Below, one piece after another: positions 11,263 through 24,600 of a stretch of 64,000 nt of DNA. Position 1 is the stretch's first letter, and every line of letters begins with the position of its first letter. The translations under genes and the position numbers were made by a program. Source of the DNA: Pestalotiopsis fici W106-1 (lineage: Eukaryota > Ascomycota > Sordariomycetes > Amphisphaeriales > Sporocadaceae); NCBI RefSeq assembly GCF_000516985.1, contig NW_006917100.1, positions 124,001 through 188,000 of the forward strand, in the 5' to 3' direction. Under the pieces are notes generated by a model. That model did not search any database and had not been told where the DNA came from. It saw only the letters and a list, made by a program, of their open reading frames with translations.

Positions 11263-14200
11263 ATGACCAGAGTAGCGCCGAGACACGATGACATAGGTTG
11301 TGCATAGGTACAGACAGTAACAGTACGACGACTACGTACTATGGGAAACAATGACTATCGGCCGTGCCTGGTCGTATGCAGTACGGAGTAACTAGTCGTC
11401 AGGCCATAGATGAGCATAGTGGAGGGCCCGATGGATACCAGAGTGTACACAGTATACTATGAACCCACAGTGAGCTACTACAAGCGCAAGAAATTTTGGA
11501 AATTTTTCATTAAAAACGTCATACCGGCCCACTGACATGGAGCAGTGGGAGGTTCAGCGTGGAGTTTGGATCGCGGAGTAGAGGGACAGGCAGGGCCTGG
11601 TAAGCCCGACGTGACGCCGCGATCGCTTCCCCCAGGACCCTTCTAACAGCTCCTCAGTTTGCCTTGACCCCGGGCGGGTGAGGACCCATGCGGAGAGGGC
11701 AAAGAAGAAGTGCGGTATGGGACATTGTGGAAGAGCAGCAGTGACAGTAGAGCGACCCAAGGTAAGCCCCGGTGGTGGGTGGGTGCGAGTGGCGCCGCAC
11801 GATAACTTCTTTCCAACCTCATTCACTCTTATCTCGGAGTGTCCATCTTTAAAGGTGGAGCGGCCGCCGGGTGCGCGACTCGGGCGGCTTGCCTCTGCTC
11901 GGTTCTCCTGCCTGACAGGTGCATAGTGTAGAGGTAGGAATGCAGCATGGCGACATAAGATATCCACCCGCCGAGGCGAGTCTCACGGAGACGGAGACGA
12001 CGAGTCTCGAGACACACACCATTACATGTCCCAAGGCTACTACTGCTGCGTTGGGGAAAGGCAAAATAGACACCAGAAGTCGAGGAGCATGGGCTATAGG
12101 GCAGAGCCAAGGAGCAATGACGGAATGGGGAATTAGAGTTTTTCCCTCGCCAAGGTACCAAGGCAATCGATCGGTAGTGCGTAGTGCCAATTCTCAAAAT
12201 TGCCCTGTCAAGAGATTTTTATATCACGCATCATTGGTAGAATTTGTGCAGGCGAGGGGAAGATCTCTAACAATTCATGACTCGAGTCGATTCCGCACAG
12301 TATTACTGAATAGGTATAGGCCGTTATGGAGGGGCGGAACCATTTTCAAGTGAATTTCTTTGACTTCTATTTCTCTATTCTTTCCCGCGACACAAATGCC
12401 ATATGCCAAGCGCAGTCTGCAGGGACTTTAGGGGCTCTAAGGCAGGTCTTTTGCAGGGAATAAAAGCAGAGTGATGAGCGCCCAGCACATGTCAGAAAGC
12501 ACGCATATGCAAACAAAAACACACATGCGCGGCACTACCCAAAAAGCAAAAGGAAAAATTCAAACAAAATTTGTGATAAAAGAATTGAAATCACGTTGCG
12601 AATTTACGGGCATTACTGTAATGGGCCATGATCGTCGCTGTAGGCGTCAGCCGCCGCTCCAGTGCTCTCTCCTTGGCGCCATGACAGCGAATCAACAGTT
12701 GCGAGTTGACGGGAGCCGCAGTGACGTCACAGCGTTCGGCCCGTTAGGCGATCGAACCCTGCAGTAGCGGACAAGGCCAAGGAAGCGCTAGACTTTGTTA
12801 CGGGTCCTCAATGAGGCCAGTATTTGGATACGGAATACATAGACAGGTATTATTAGTTGATGGATTCGAGTGTTGCGATGTGATGGTGCGACTGGCCATT
12901 CTGTTGGTTTGGGTCGGGTATTGGTGATAGATTGCTATTTACTGACCGCCTAGAGGACAGGGGAATGAAAAAACGTGCCGAATGCAACAAGTGCCACCAT
13001 AGTTTTCTCGGGTTCATCAGCTCAATGTCAGCCAACAATTCTACCCTCTTTGGAATGTCTCTGTGTATGCTCATTCGCCCACATCTCACGCGATATTCTA
13101 CCGATATTCATAGCATGCTCGGACGCAAGAATAAAGGGCAGAGACGCGCAATGTGTACACAGTAGATCCTGGCCAGAGGAGAGAAGACCATTCTGTACAA
13201 GGTCAGCTTATCCAACACAACCACAGTCAACGCTCACAGACTCGACCCACGATCACAAATCTTTCGATCCGATCATTACCTGCTACAGGTAAAAGTAGTT
13301 TGTCTTATCATCTCCGCAACCACCTGAGAGAATTCCCGACTATCGAAATCTCCAAAAAAAATTGTTAGTTCCCGGCTGGTCTTGGCTGCCGAAACGGCGC
13401 CGCCTCACTCCCCCTTCCCCCCCAAGCAAGCCAAGCCCTCCTCCGCTGAGACGCCATTGCCCGGCAAGGCGACGCGAATACGGCCAGCGGCAGCATACCA
13501 TACTTGGCACGGGTAGCCCACCCTAGGTAATAAAGGCGAGGCGGCGTGTCGTCTCGCTTTATTCGATGCAAGCACTATTACTCTTTTCTTTCCTGTTAGC
13601 TTGTCCGTACGGCACCGCATGTGTCTGAGCACTGCTGTCAATTTATGAATTAACAGCTGCCCCGTTCTTTTTTGCCCGACTTTTGAAATTATTCCACGGG
13701 GTTGAGTAGGTAATCATTATCTGATGGAGAAGCGACTAAAGAAGGACACTCGAAGCCTGAACCCAGCTGCAAATTGGCACGTTACGTGGAGGAGGACACA
13801 ACCATTTCTTGGGGGAGACGAGGGGGGACCTTTAACGACTCCATACCCACTCTTGCTTCACTCACTCGGTCGCTCGGTGGAGTATGATCTGCGAGGACTA
13901 GAAACGAAGCCGCGCAGGAATTTGACTACTTCGGACAACCAACCAGAAACCCCGTCACCGCCTGATTATTCCCGGCTGTGGGTACTTTTTATTTTATGCA
14001 AACGACCCTGTGAGACGAGAATGAGAAAGAAGGCATATCTCGCTTAATAGGAAAAACGAAATTCCATTCTCAAAATCCGCACGCGCGCCTCGACTTTTGA
14101 CCATCCAGCCGACGAGAATACCATCCGGTAAAGGCGGCCAATACCATACCCGGGTTCCACACGAGACCTCAAAGTCACCGAGGGCCCGAAAAATCCCTTG

Positions 14201-15360
14201 CACGTGCATCTTTGGCGACTTGGTAGATTGTACAGCAAATAGTAAATGCCACTAAAATTAGAGAAAAACATACCTGCGGTGAGCCGTCGCCTATTGGGCA
14301 TGCACGCAGACCTTCGGAATACGGAATATTGATTCCTTTGGACCCTGGCCGCATGATGACTATGTCTGACCCCTGAAGGACGGTACCGATTAGTATTGTC
14401 TCTACAACTACTCAGGTTGGGCCTTTTCAATCTGGTTTCCGGTTCTGTCCGTCCTGATTCGGGATTCCATGGTATAATCCAGGCGCGAACCTGATATTGA
14501 CAGTCCGGCACCGTCTTGGAATGTTTCTGCGCTAGCTGTCTGAATTATGGCCAGCCTTGGTCTGCTCGGGGCCGGTGCATGGTCACTAAGAATCGACCGA
14601 CAACAACAAGCTTATCTTGATCATGCGCAGAGTCCTTGGCCCAAGAGCCGCCGAAGTTCTGCGGCCTCGTGGCCCCACGTCCGTACCGGCAGGCGAAGTA
14701 CGGCCGCTGAATCGCCGAGACGGGCACTTGTCAAGCTTGTAGTAGTCGTCTTTCCGTCGGAAGCGGCGTGCTATATACTCGTGGCCTTGGACCACTTGTT
14801 CCAGGATCACTGGCTGTAATACGCCTAATGCCAAGCCCATATATAAGAACCTGGTCCTGGTAACCCCCACAGCTGTGAGTCAATATCAGGCCATGCTATA
14901 TATTTGGCTATATGCTGTTGGATGGCTCAGAAACTGGTCAAGAGGATACCATGAGAGGTACTTAGGAGGATATGGATTTATACAAGGCGAGCACTGTCTA
15001 TTGCGATCCTACCTTGAACAAGGTCTCTGTTCATAATGGTGAATGTTTCCAATTTCTATAGCCGCTTCCGTGATCTTGAACTAAAGGAAAACCTGGACAC
15101 CAAAACTGACTATTTTCTTCAAAATTAATGTAACTGGCCACCGGCTTTTCAGCAGAGGGCGCTTCCGGCGTAGATGGTATTCTGAAATCTGTTTATGATT
15201 TTTACCAGCATATAGTGCGTTTGGAACAGCTTATCTATCATACTTGTATAGAACTGTTTGCCAGATTGGTCTACTAATTCACAAACAGTTCAATGACCAC
15301 CGTCGCGTAAGAAAGCCTCCCCGTGTCTATTTCTCTTGATTCTCACTAGTGAAGGAAATG

Positions 15361-15482
15361 GCTCTCTCTCTCTCTCNNNNNNNNNNNNNNNNNNNNNNNN
15401 NNNNNNNNNNNNNNNNNNNNNNNNNNNNNNNNNNNNNNNNNNNNNNNNNNNNNNNNNNNNNNNNNNNNNNNNNNNNAAGTAC

Positions 15483-15535
<53 letters not shown>
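15361..15535. repeat. CT dinucleotide microsatellite interrupted by a 100-N gap
   Basis: CT repeats run at 15361-15376 and 15484-15535, on both sides of exactly 100 N (15377-15476). The round number suggests a scaffold gap of unknown size placed where the assembler failed in the repeat. Confidence 0.9.
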
Positions 15536-15539
<4 letters not shown>

Positions 15540-15591
15540 GTCATTTGGATGTCCTCTTCCCATCGGTATCATCTCTTTCGGTGCAGATACC

Positions 15592-17114
15592 TCAAGTTGC
15601 GACCTGGAATCTCGTCTTGGCATACCTGTCGATCCTCTGCTGTGTGTACTGGAAGCATAAGGGAAGGCCAGTGGCACTCCAAGGCTGGCCGGAAATCAAC
15701 ATTGCCAAGCCAGGCGCGCAGGTGAACACTCTTGCCATGCCTTGCACGTGCGAAGATTAGCAAACAAGCCCTGTATACATTGAGGTAAGGGAGACTTACC
15801 ATGACCATTAAATCCAGCACAGATCCATTGTCCTTCGAGTCCTTCCACGGACCCGACCAATGGCACGTTATCTGGAGTCATGCCCAAGATTCCTGTCCAA
15901 GACTGATCAAATCCCTCACCAGGGCGAGATTGGCCGTGCTGGCCATCTGGGAAAAGCATTGAAAATTCCTTCTTGCTGTTTTCCTCATACTTCAGACAAT
16001 GGTTACTATCATCAAACGTAGTCATGGATGCAACCAAATTTGCGTTCGAGTCGGCATCCGACCTAGTCGAGGAGCCCCCGAGAATCACCGTCCCGCTTCC
16101 CTTGACCTGGTTCACGGAAAAGTAATGATGAAGGCCGTACCTCAGAGACATTGTGAGCCCAAGGACATTGGAGCCCGCGCCAGATGCATTCGGCACAAAG
16201 GCATGGACTTGCGATCTCCTCGGCGTGACAAAATGAGCCAAATGGGGCAGCAGATAGGCTGAGTATGCATTCGCGCAGTGAATGACCGTCTCGGCAGCCA
16301 ACACGCCCCTTGGGGTATGAATGTCCCATCGCAGGCCAGAGCTGCCCGGGTCGACGTGGGGTTTGACCGCGGTCGCTGCACAATACGTCCAAAGTTGTGC
16401 TCCCTGGTTGATCACGTCGTCTAGCACCCACTGAGTCAGTTTGGCAGGGTGGACCGACCCAGCAGGCCATTCGTATGCGCAAATGACATCTGGGACTCTA
16501 GTCTTTACTTTTGCGTCTTCGGCATCGTGGAACTTGATGTGGGATGTGTCGCCTCCGACCTGTTTGTATGCTGCCAGACTTTTCTCCTGGTGATTGACAA
16601 ACTCTTGTGACAAGCAGACGTCGATTGTTGTAGTGTCTTGGAAATCGCAGTCAATGTGATTCGAGGTTATGAAAGACTTGGCTTGCTCGAGAACGATCCT
16701 CTCGTTTTCAATGATTTTGCGGGCTTCTTCGGGGCCGTGTATAGCGGCATACACAGGGAAGCCCCGGAAAGCATCTATGAAAGGGTGTTCAAGTCAGGAA
16801 ACGAATGTTTGTAGTACCACAAGAAAGGTGGCAGAGGCGTTGGTCATCGTACCTGGTCGTATGTGCCCAGCATTCCTTCCGCTGGCCCCCGATACAGCTT
16901 CTCTGGCTTCGAGAATCAGTATCTCGTCACCCTTCACTCCGTCCTTGATCAGATTCCAGGCTACTAAAGCCCCAGAAATGCCGGAGCCAATAATGACATA
17001 TTTGCTGGATGGAGGAACGTCAGTTTGGCGATTCCTATCCAAGTGCGGGTATGCACGCGTTGTTCGATGCCAATAAGACAGGCTTGGGTGGGAAACGGGT
17101 AGTGATGGCTCCAT
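15592..17114 (-). CDS. FAD-dependent oxidoreductase (DAO superfamily)
   Basis: Exons in transcript order are 17114-16853, 16774-15800 and 15740-15592, with introns of 78 and 59 nt; the product is 461 aa. A Rossmann dinucleotide-binding motif (VIIGSGISGA, residues about 40-49) is followed by the family motif GASGRNAGHIRPD, rebuilt across intron 1. Near the C-terminus is GFNGHGMAR, rebuilt across intron 2, then a GLP motif. This fits the D-amino-acid-oxidase-fold family that oxidises amines or amino acids with FAD. There is no signal peptide, so it is probably cytosolic or peroxisomal. It is divergent from the transporter pseudogene at 17858 and near a Zn2Cys6 regulator at 19163, suggesting a former catabolic cluster. 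Its substrate is unknown. Confidence 0.9.
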
Positions 17115-17857
17115 GCTGGCTAATCAAGGCATGAAGAGTAAAGTAGAATGGATTTTTGGTTTCGCTATCCATTCAAGAGAAATCTTGAACTTTAATACTC
17201 AATGAAAGAGCCAAGGAACCAATGGGCAATTATTTCACCACTCTCAACTATGGCTGTCATCCGACCGTCTGTATTCATGCGGCGCCAGGCTGCCCCGGGA
17301 AGACCACCCTCGGCGGCGTGCTTCCACTGACATCTGCGGGACCGGACATGATAGGTCATCGCCTAGTATGGGCAGCAAGACAGCCAGAGATCCAAGCCCT
17401 GGAGAATTGCTGGAGGTTGCGGCCTGCTTCCGGGTTCCAGTGGATTAGCGGGAGAAATTTGCGGACGTCGCCGCATTGGTTTGCGGCCCCACTTCCGCTT
17501 GAGCGGGCACAGCGCCGAGCGAGTGAATACAGGCACGCGAAACTGACTTTCGGGAGTTGTTCCACGGCTATTACTATCATGCGAAAGCGTCGGTATCATG
17601 AAGCATAGAATCGAGAATCTGAAATTCAGAGAGGGAGAGAGAGAGAGAAGGCGGCATTGGTTACAGAATCCTGCTGAATCTATCTTCATGAAGACTTGGC
17701 GTGTCCGACTTGTAGTCGCCAACAACAGATATAAATGATGTGGGCCCCGCCCGGCTCTGAGAAGACGAGACAGAGATGTTGCGGTGCATCCATCACATAC
17801 ATGTAGTCTGAATCGTCTCAACTATTTTCTTCCAAAACGGCAATTGACAAGTCGACA
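17115..17857. other. Divergent promoter region
   Basis: This 0.74 kb stretch lies between the oxidoreductase and the MFS pseudogene, which are divergently oriented. There is a (GA)n tract near 17632-17649. A 128-codon frame on the plus strand has no recognisable features and I do not call it. Confidence 0.45.
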
Positions 17858-18699
17858 ATGTTCACGCAAGCCGAATCAAGGTCGCGTTGCGAAAAGGATC
17901 TGGTGCTGCGACTCGACATATTCGTGATACTTTTTGGCTGTACCAGGCGGATCATCAGCAGCGCCCTCAGTGCACCAATCGAAGAAGACTTGCATTCCTA
18001 CGTAAACGAGTTCGACTATTTTACAAACTATATTCAGGCGGCGTATTGCTTTGCAATGATTCCCGGCCAGATCATCATGGCTCATGTAGGGCCCAACTAC
18101 TGGTTGAGTGGCCTCGAGATTGCAAGTGGTGTCATTACGGGGTTCATGGCTGTGACCACAAGCGCGCACCAGATTTGTGTTCTCAAAGTCCTTATAGGAT
18201 TGTGCGAGTACGGCGCTTGGTTTGGTATGGTGACGCTGTTGATGCATTGGTACGTAAGGAGCTGAATCACCTTGCGTGGGAACTAAGCTACAATTGACTG
18301 ACGCGTGATATCTGCTTCAGGTATACCCCCGAGGAGCTGGCTATGCGACTGGCAATCTATCACTTATGCCAAGCATTTGACGGTGTGGTGTCCGAGACTG
18401 TGCAGGCGGCATTGATTAATGCCCTAGACGGCCTGCATGGCATTTCGGGCTGGCGCTGGCTCTTCAGTGCTTAGGCCCTATTGGCGGTGCTCATGGGTTC
18501 AATTGGGGTCTTCATCATCCCGAACTACCCAGACAAACACAATCCGAGGGTTTTCTGGGCCAGGGAAGCCCATGACGAGCTGGCATTGCAGAGACTGGTG
18601 CGCCGCAGGTGGACAGAATGGACCGAGATCATCATCGAGACGACAAGTGTGCCTGCTGCCGTTGCGAGGACCGCTTCTTATCGGTTGACGGCGGTATAG
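17858..18699 (+). pseudogene. Truncated MFS transporter pseudogene (Liz1/FEN2, anion:cation symporter-like)
   Basis: The first coding block is 17858-18249. A 71-nt intron (18250-18320, GTACGT..TTCAG) joins it in frame to a block starting WYTPEELAMRLAIY. The fragment matches the first six membrane spans of pantothenate/vitamin-type permeases, with WRWLF before the central loop. An in-frame TAG at 18472-18474 follows WRWLFSA. After that stop the same frame still reads transporter-like sequence (LMGSIGVFIIPNYPDKHNPRV's beginning) to 18699. The C-terminal six spans are absent. Near residue 28 the usual helix-1 end and the loop before it appear shortened by several residues. It is therefore a decayed gene, unless the stop is a sequencing error. 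Even then the second half is missing. Confidence 0.8.
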
Positions 18700-19162
18700 G
18701 ACCCTGAAAAAATTGACTCCATTCATGAATAAATCTCAATCAACAAGCACTGTGAAAAGTTTTCTTCAACGATGCGCATACTTGATATGCATTGTGCGTG
18801 AATATGGTCGGTGGCAGGTTTGTAATAACCATCGTGTTCACTATAAGGATCAGGTAGTTGCACTGCGTCGCGTTACAGCTGTTCACTGAGACTTGCACCT
18901 AAATAAAGATGGCGTCGAATGAACTTGATCCTTGGCGTGGGCATCTGCATTCATGAGACTGCGGGGGAGATTCAGCTGAAGCAAATGCGAAGTTCCCCAT
19001 CAGATCCCTGGCTTTTCTTTCCGAATTTTCCAGTCAAAGAAATGTGTCTTTGTAAAAACAAATTTCAATTCACCGAAAGTATTCTCTAGTCAACAGCACA
19101 GACCCTCCCATAGTGACAAATGTGTCGGCGGAGAGATCGCAAGCACGAGACCGCCATAAGAC
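18700..19162. other. Intergenic, regulator promoter
   Basis: These 0.46 kb lie after the pseudogene and before the Zn2Cys6 gene. No trace of the missing transporter half was recognised here. Confidence 0.4.
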
Positions 19163-21448
19163 ATGTCAAGTCTTAGTGAGGGGCCGCCATTGCAGCAGCT
19201 TACAGCGCTCTCGCGGTCCAATATCACGGCCTGTAACCGTTGTCGGCAAAAGAAGCGGCGCTGTGATCAAAAGCTACCGGTGCGAACTCATTTCCACTCT
19301 GTCGCGTTCAGGCCTCGCGAACGATATCATGGCTAATTCTTCATGGCGATCAGGCCTGTACTCTGTGCCAAACTGCTGGTGTTGAGTGCGTCAATTTTGA
19401 TTCTGTAGCCAACAAACAAGTGTCAAGAAGGTGTGTTTTCCCTTGAACATTCACCAGTGAGAGGGAATCAAACTCAAGCACGACTTACTGATATCCAACC
19501 TAGTCACTTGCTAACCTTGGAGGAACGTGTCACGCAACAACAACTTCACTTGGAGAGGCTACAATTTCTCTTGGAGAAGAACAACATTCCGCATGACAAT
19601 CAGACATTGATCTCAGAAACAGGCCGAGAAGTCTCAAGACAGATTAGAGCCCAAGCTTCGGTGCATCCTCCTCAAGACACGCCTTTGGGAGATGCTGGCC
19701 CGGATGCTGGGCACCCTGGGCCATATGCCGCAGCAACTCAGGCCATGCTCGACAGGATTCTAGATCTTACCCAACGCCGTGCTGTGGAGGAACCGCCATT
19801 TTCTCAGATTCTCTTGAGACGATTCATCAGCGCCAAGAGCAGTCCGCAGGTGGCAAGTCCCATCTCGCCAGAATCAATCTTGACCAGAAAGCGTCTTCTG
19901 CCCGACCTGATGCATGACTTGGTTACCACGAAAGTTTCACTGCCTAGTAGCAGAGAAGCAGCTGATAGTCTGGCTGATGCCTACTTTCAATTCGCCAATA
20001 CAGGCCTGCCCTTGCTTCACGAAACGTCCTTTCGACAAAAACTAGATTTCGTCTACGCATCACCAGAGCTCGTTGACTTGGGGAGCGAGCACTGCGATAA
20101 TGATTTCAAGTTGGCCGTCTTCTTTGTATTTGCAGTGTTTGCCGTGGCCATTGTCATTAGGCAAAAACGAGACCCCTTTGGCATTCCAATTACTTTGGCT
20201 GATCGCTATCACAAAATGGCGCTTCAGTTCTTGGACGACGCAGTTGTGCCCAATGACTACATCGGTGTACAGGCGCTTCTTCTCATTGCCATGTACTCAT
20301 ATCATCATCCTACGACATGGGATGTGTGGAAGCCAGTCGGGGCAGCGCTACGCCTAGCGATTGAGCTGGGCCTTCACAAGGACCAAGAGACAACAGAATT
20401 CGACGCATTGATCCTCGACACCAAGAGGCGCGTGTTTTGGGTTGCGTATGCAATGGACAGAAGCGTTGCAATCGCCATAAACATGCCGCTGGGTATATCG
20501 GATGGATCCATAACGACCAAGGTATATAATGCTCCCCTTCAGACGTGCTGCTGCTTGGATGGAAATGTTGTCTCTGTTTACTGAAGCCATTGTCAGTTTC
20601 CTAATGAGGTGGACGACGAATTCATAAAGCACAGCGGAATCAATGCCCCCGAAGACGGCCGATTCTGGAGCAAAAGCCTCAGCATTCACCTGTTCCGCTA
20701 TCGCCAATTACAGTCAGAAATTCAAAACATCTTGTGCGAGAAGCCATGGCCGGTCAATTCAACCCTTGATTTGGACCGTTGGCAGCACCAAATGCACGCC
20801 CGCTTGTGGGCGTGGTACAAGAAATGCCCTGGTGGCAGCAACCTGAACGATGATCAACGGATCAATCTTGAAAACTTCGAATTGTCACTATATCGGGCAC
20901 TATTGTTTCTTTACAGTCCCTCGCCCAATATCTCAGAGCCGTCAGATGCGGCCCTCGTCGCACTTTCCGAGGTCGCAACCAACCTGGTTCAGATATACTC
21001 GCGATCCTTTCGCGAATACAAACTAACGATTCTGTGGCAAGCCGTGGAGAACCTGAGCTCCGCAGGGACAAGTCTCCTCTACAGCTATACACACTCCGCT
21101 TCAGTACGTCAGCGAGTTGCGATCAAGAGACTCGAATCTCTGGTACATACATGCTCTTCTGTGCTATGGGGCATGGTGGAGCATTTTCCAGCGTTCAAGG
21201 GCAAGCGTGACGCCTTTGATATCTTGGCGTCTGCCACCATGGCAGATATCACTGCTAACGCCGAGAAGGAGAATTCATCATTCGGATGGCCACGGGACGG
21301 AAATCAAGACATGTTTGGTGGCAGAGATGACGTTGGTATGTTTATGGATGATGAATATCTTGAGAATGGGTTTTTTGAGATGCGTGCAGAAGAGTTTCAT
21401 GACCGCCCTACACCATTTTCAACTTCCGAGCAGCAACGAATGATATGA
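19163..21448 (+). CDS. Zn2Cys6 transcription factor with fungal-specific domain
   Basis: Exons are 19163-19279, 19354-19430, 19504-20521 and 20597-21448, giving 687 aa; introns are 74, 73 and 75 nt. The zinc cluster is only visible after splicing: Cys at residues 24, 27, 34, 41, 44 and 51 (CX2CX6CX6CX2CX6C). A basic stretch (RQKKRR) follows the second Cys. A short heptad segment (LLTLEERVTQQQLHLERLQ) gives a likely dimerising coiled coil. The middle region (about 180-420) has the PF04082-type pattern, including VFWVAYAMDRSVAI and the LGISD motif. It should act in the nucleus as a sequence-specific regulator, often of neighbouring catabolic genes, here the FAD oxidoreductase and the lost transporter. 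The start ATG was chosen as the first in frame before the cluster. Confidence 0.92.
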
Positions 21449-21611
21449 GATGCTCATGTGCGGAGTGGCACGCATGACAGGGCCTGACGAATACTCGAAA
21501 GTGGCTGTTAGAGCAAAGATGCTCTTGAAAAATCCAATTGATAAGACCAATCATACCCCATATTGTTTTCTTCACTGGACATATTTGTCTAGAAACCTGG
21601 CTTCCTTGCAT

Positions 21612-24600
21612 CTAGTGGTCAACCCTGTCGAAGTTCATGCCGCTAACTCTAGCAGGGGAAATAGTTCGGTGCCGTTTTTTTGTGCCTGACCTCCCGGTAG
21701 ATTGGCCGAAATGTTCCTGCTCGAAGGCGATAGCATCTTCCACATCGTCGCGTGCTTTTCTTTGTCGTATCGAAGTCTGAAGGGATTGCCTTGCAGATTC
21801 CTGACGGCCTTGGACTTGAGTATCGTTGCGTGTCCTCGTATTACGAGGCCTCGCAAAGCCATGGTACAGTGAATCATCACACGCACTATCAGCGTATCGG
21901 GATCCACCGTACACAGCAAGTTGAGCTCTTCGTTGCTTCTCATAATCAAAATGCGTTGATCCATTTTCTTCATTTAACTTCATAAGTGCTTGGACAGAGA
22001 GCGGCTGCACCCCAGATAGCGGCTGAACTGAACCGTCAGACGATCCAGACGTGCTCTCAGCGTATCGGGATCCGTCATACACGGCACAAGGACCTCTTCT
22101 TCGTGGGCTCACATCAAGAGAATCCGCTGAACCATATGCGCGATTGAGCCTTTGCAGCGCTTGGGTAGAGAGCGGCTGCGGGGGGCTTATGTGCTTCAAA
22201 GTCGAGCGCCAAAGACTTTCAGAGAATAGCTGATACCGCAGAGGCTCCGAAGAATCTGGATTCATCATGTCGCCCCGTTCATAGAGTGCGTCTCTTATTG
22301 CCGTGTGCGTCACTTCTCTGAGCACGTTCTTTTGCTTCAATGCGTCCACGAACGACCGTATGGTTGCATCGAGCCATTCCGGACAACTGCAAGAGCCAAA
22401 TAGTTTTGAGCAATATAGACAATACTCTGTGTAGTGCCGTGATTTACGCGAACTGCCGTCGATTGTTGATCCAAGTTCTTTTTCGTTCAGGCACCCCAAG
22501 CATCGAATAGAGTTCTTCCAGATCGGCAAGGGTCCCATCGTCACGTGAAAAGCTAATGGGTGACTGTGGCCCTCGTAACACTTCCAGGTGTCATCTTGGG
22601 CCTTGTACTGGAGCCGTTCAAGGAGGTCCCAGGCACGGTTCACTTCGGGGCTCAGGATTAGTCCTATCGATCTGCGGTCAACGTCCCACCGCTTGAAATA
22701 TCGTGGAGGCATATATTTTGGAGACACCAAGGCGAGGGCAATATGCTCGAGTAGGCATTCGTCGCATGGCCCGCCTGCAGATACTCTCTTCCATGCCTGA
22801 CCTTTAGGCTGAGGAAAGGCTCCACAATCGGCGCAACTGCCCTTAGGAAAGGGTCCAAGTTCAATTATCCTGCATCTATGTATGTCTCTGTGTCGACTTA
22901 GTGATGAAAAAGATATTTGACTCCTGTGGAATTTGCTTACCTCGATTGAAATCGGTCTTCACCTTCCAGGTCGGATGATTCACTTATCGCGCCGCCCGAC
23001 CTGACGTCAGTGTCGTCAACCTCTCCGTCCATGTCTGTGTCCGTCCATTCATTGGAACTGTTGCCGGATGATTCTTCTACGAAGATAATCGTTTCTGGCA
23101 GCGAGCCATCAAGGTCATATTCCATGTCTTGTGTAGCATCCTCGGACACGCCGGTGAAGGGGCCGTTGTTGTCATCAACTTCAAATCGACGTAACGTCTC
23201 CATCTCAACCGTGACTTGTGGGCTTGATGTCGCGGGATCGGCTTCGAATTCAGATGTTTCCATAGTTTCAAGTACAAATGGTGCATCGAGTGGAAGATTT
23301 GGGCGAAGCTCCCTATCCTCAGGAACTTCGTCGATGGAGGGTTTCTGATATTTGATTCGTTGAATTGCTTCGGGAGTAAAGATTGTCGTTGTGACATTCG
23401 TGTCATTGCTCCCAATATCGTTGTCATTCTCAGTAACAGACACTTCCGTCAACTGATTTGAAATTTTCGTAATATCCCCGGAAGATGGTTTCAATCGTAT
23501 TGTAGAACTACCGCCGCTGTCCATACTCCAATCCTTGGATCCCATAGAGTCTGTTTGTGGATTTGTCTCGACCAGAAGCGGACTGTCTATAGTTTCGATG
23601 TCCGACAAAATTACATTGCTCGTCAAGCTGTTCTGGGTATCGCCGACGATCCATATATGACGAGCCGCCGAAGATGCAGATAAACGGTCTTTGGGGTTTG
23701 GCTTCATCAACTTCAAAATGAAATCTTGAGCCTCTTTTGAAGTTTGATTACTCTCTAGTGCATGTGTTGGGAACGCTGAGATGCCAGTGGCGAACCTGAA
23801 AAGCTCTGCGAGATTTTGGAAAGCAGTCGCATTCGTGAGGATCCTGTAGACAACAGCACCCATGGACCACATGTCGACAGAAAATGTATATGATTTGTCA
23901 GGAAGGAGCTCAAGCACTTCTGGGGCAACGAAACCGAAAGTGCCTCGCTGCATGGTATGGAGCGTAGTGACATCTTGCTGGCGTCGCTTGCTCACCCCAA
24001 AGTCTGTGATTTTGACAAACCAGTCCGGATTCTTGCTGACGACCATGATGTTCTTGGTTTGATATTAGATGCATTCTCCTTCTGTTTGGATGGATATCTG
24101 TACGTACCCCTGGTTTGAGATCCCGATGCACAAAGCCATTGTCGTGCATAAAAGTTAATCCTTCCAAAACTTGCAACGTGATCTGTCTTGCCTCGATATC
24201 ATCCAGTGGTCCCTGGAGATGACTCTGCAAGTCACCACTTGCAAGATACTCCATTGATATAAAGATGGAATCTTCAAGCTCGAACCAGCCGTGGGACTGT
24301 ACAAAGCAGTGGGAATACTTGCGAAGTTAGTATGATCATATTAGAGCTTGGACGCTATATGGAGGTCGTTTACTTTCTGATGCGAAAACTTCGCAACCGC
24401 TTCCAGCTCACGCATATAATCCAGTTCCTCGCCTGGAACCACGGACTTTTTAATCTCTTTTACAGCCCGAAGCTTTTGCGAGCTTCCAATCTCGCACTGT
24501 TCCAGATATACGCAGCCGTACGCGCCCCGCCCGACAAACTTTTGGCGAACCCATGTTTCTTCACGACGAATCCGGCGCTGCTTTGCAGAAGGGCCGGTGT

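Larger units (their letters stand above)
11077..15591. other. 4.5 kb gene-poor region containing an assembly gap
   Basis: This is the longest gene-free stretch. It starts with the sugar transporter promoter. Beyond that I see scattered frames of 60-145 codons with no family features and mixed base composition. There is no terminal repeat, transposase motif, rRNA or tRNA I can support. It ends in a CT microsatellite that borders 100 N at 15377-15476. The interval probably holds regulatory or degenerate sequence. Confidence 0.45.

Noticed and set aside
15336..15725. Ser-Leu repeat proteins at the CT microsatellite
   Set aside because: They are translations of simple repeat plus N.
17222..17608. 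128-codon plus-strand frame in the divergent promoter
   Set aside because: No domain, no signal peptide and unusual residue mix; it lies where promoters are needed.
22937..24046. Kinase C-lobe as a separate gene from the Cys-rich frame at 21612-22730
   Set aside because: A clean 71-nt intron (22870-22940) joins them in frame and the apparent stop lies in the intron donor.
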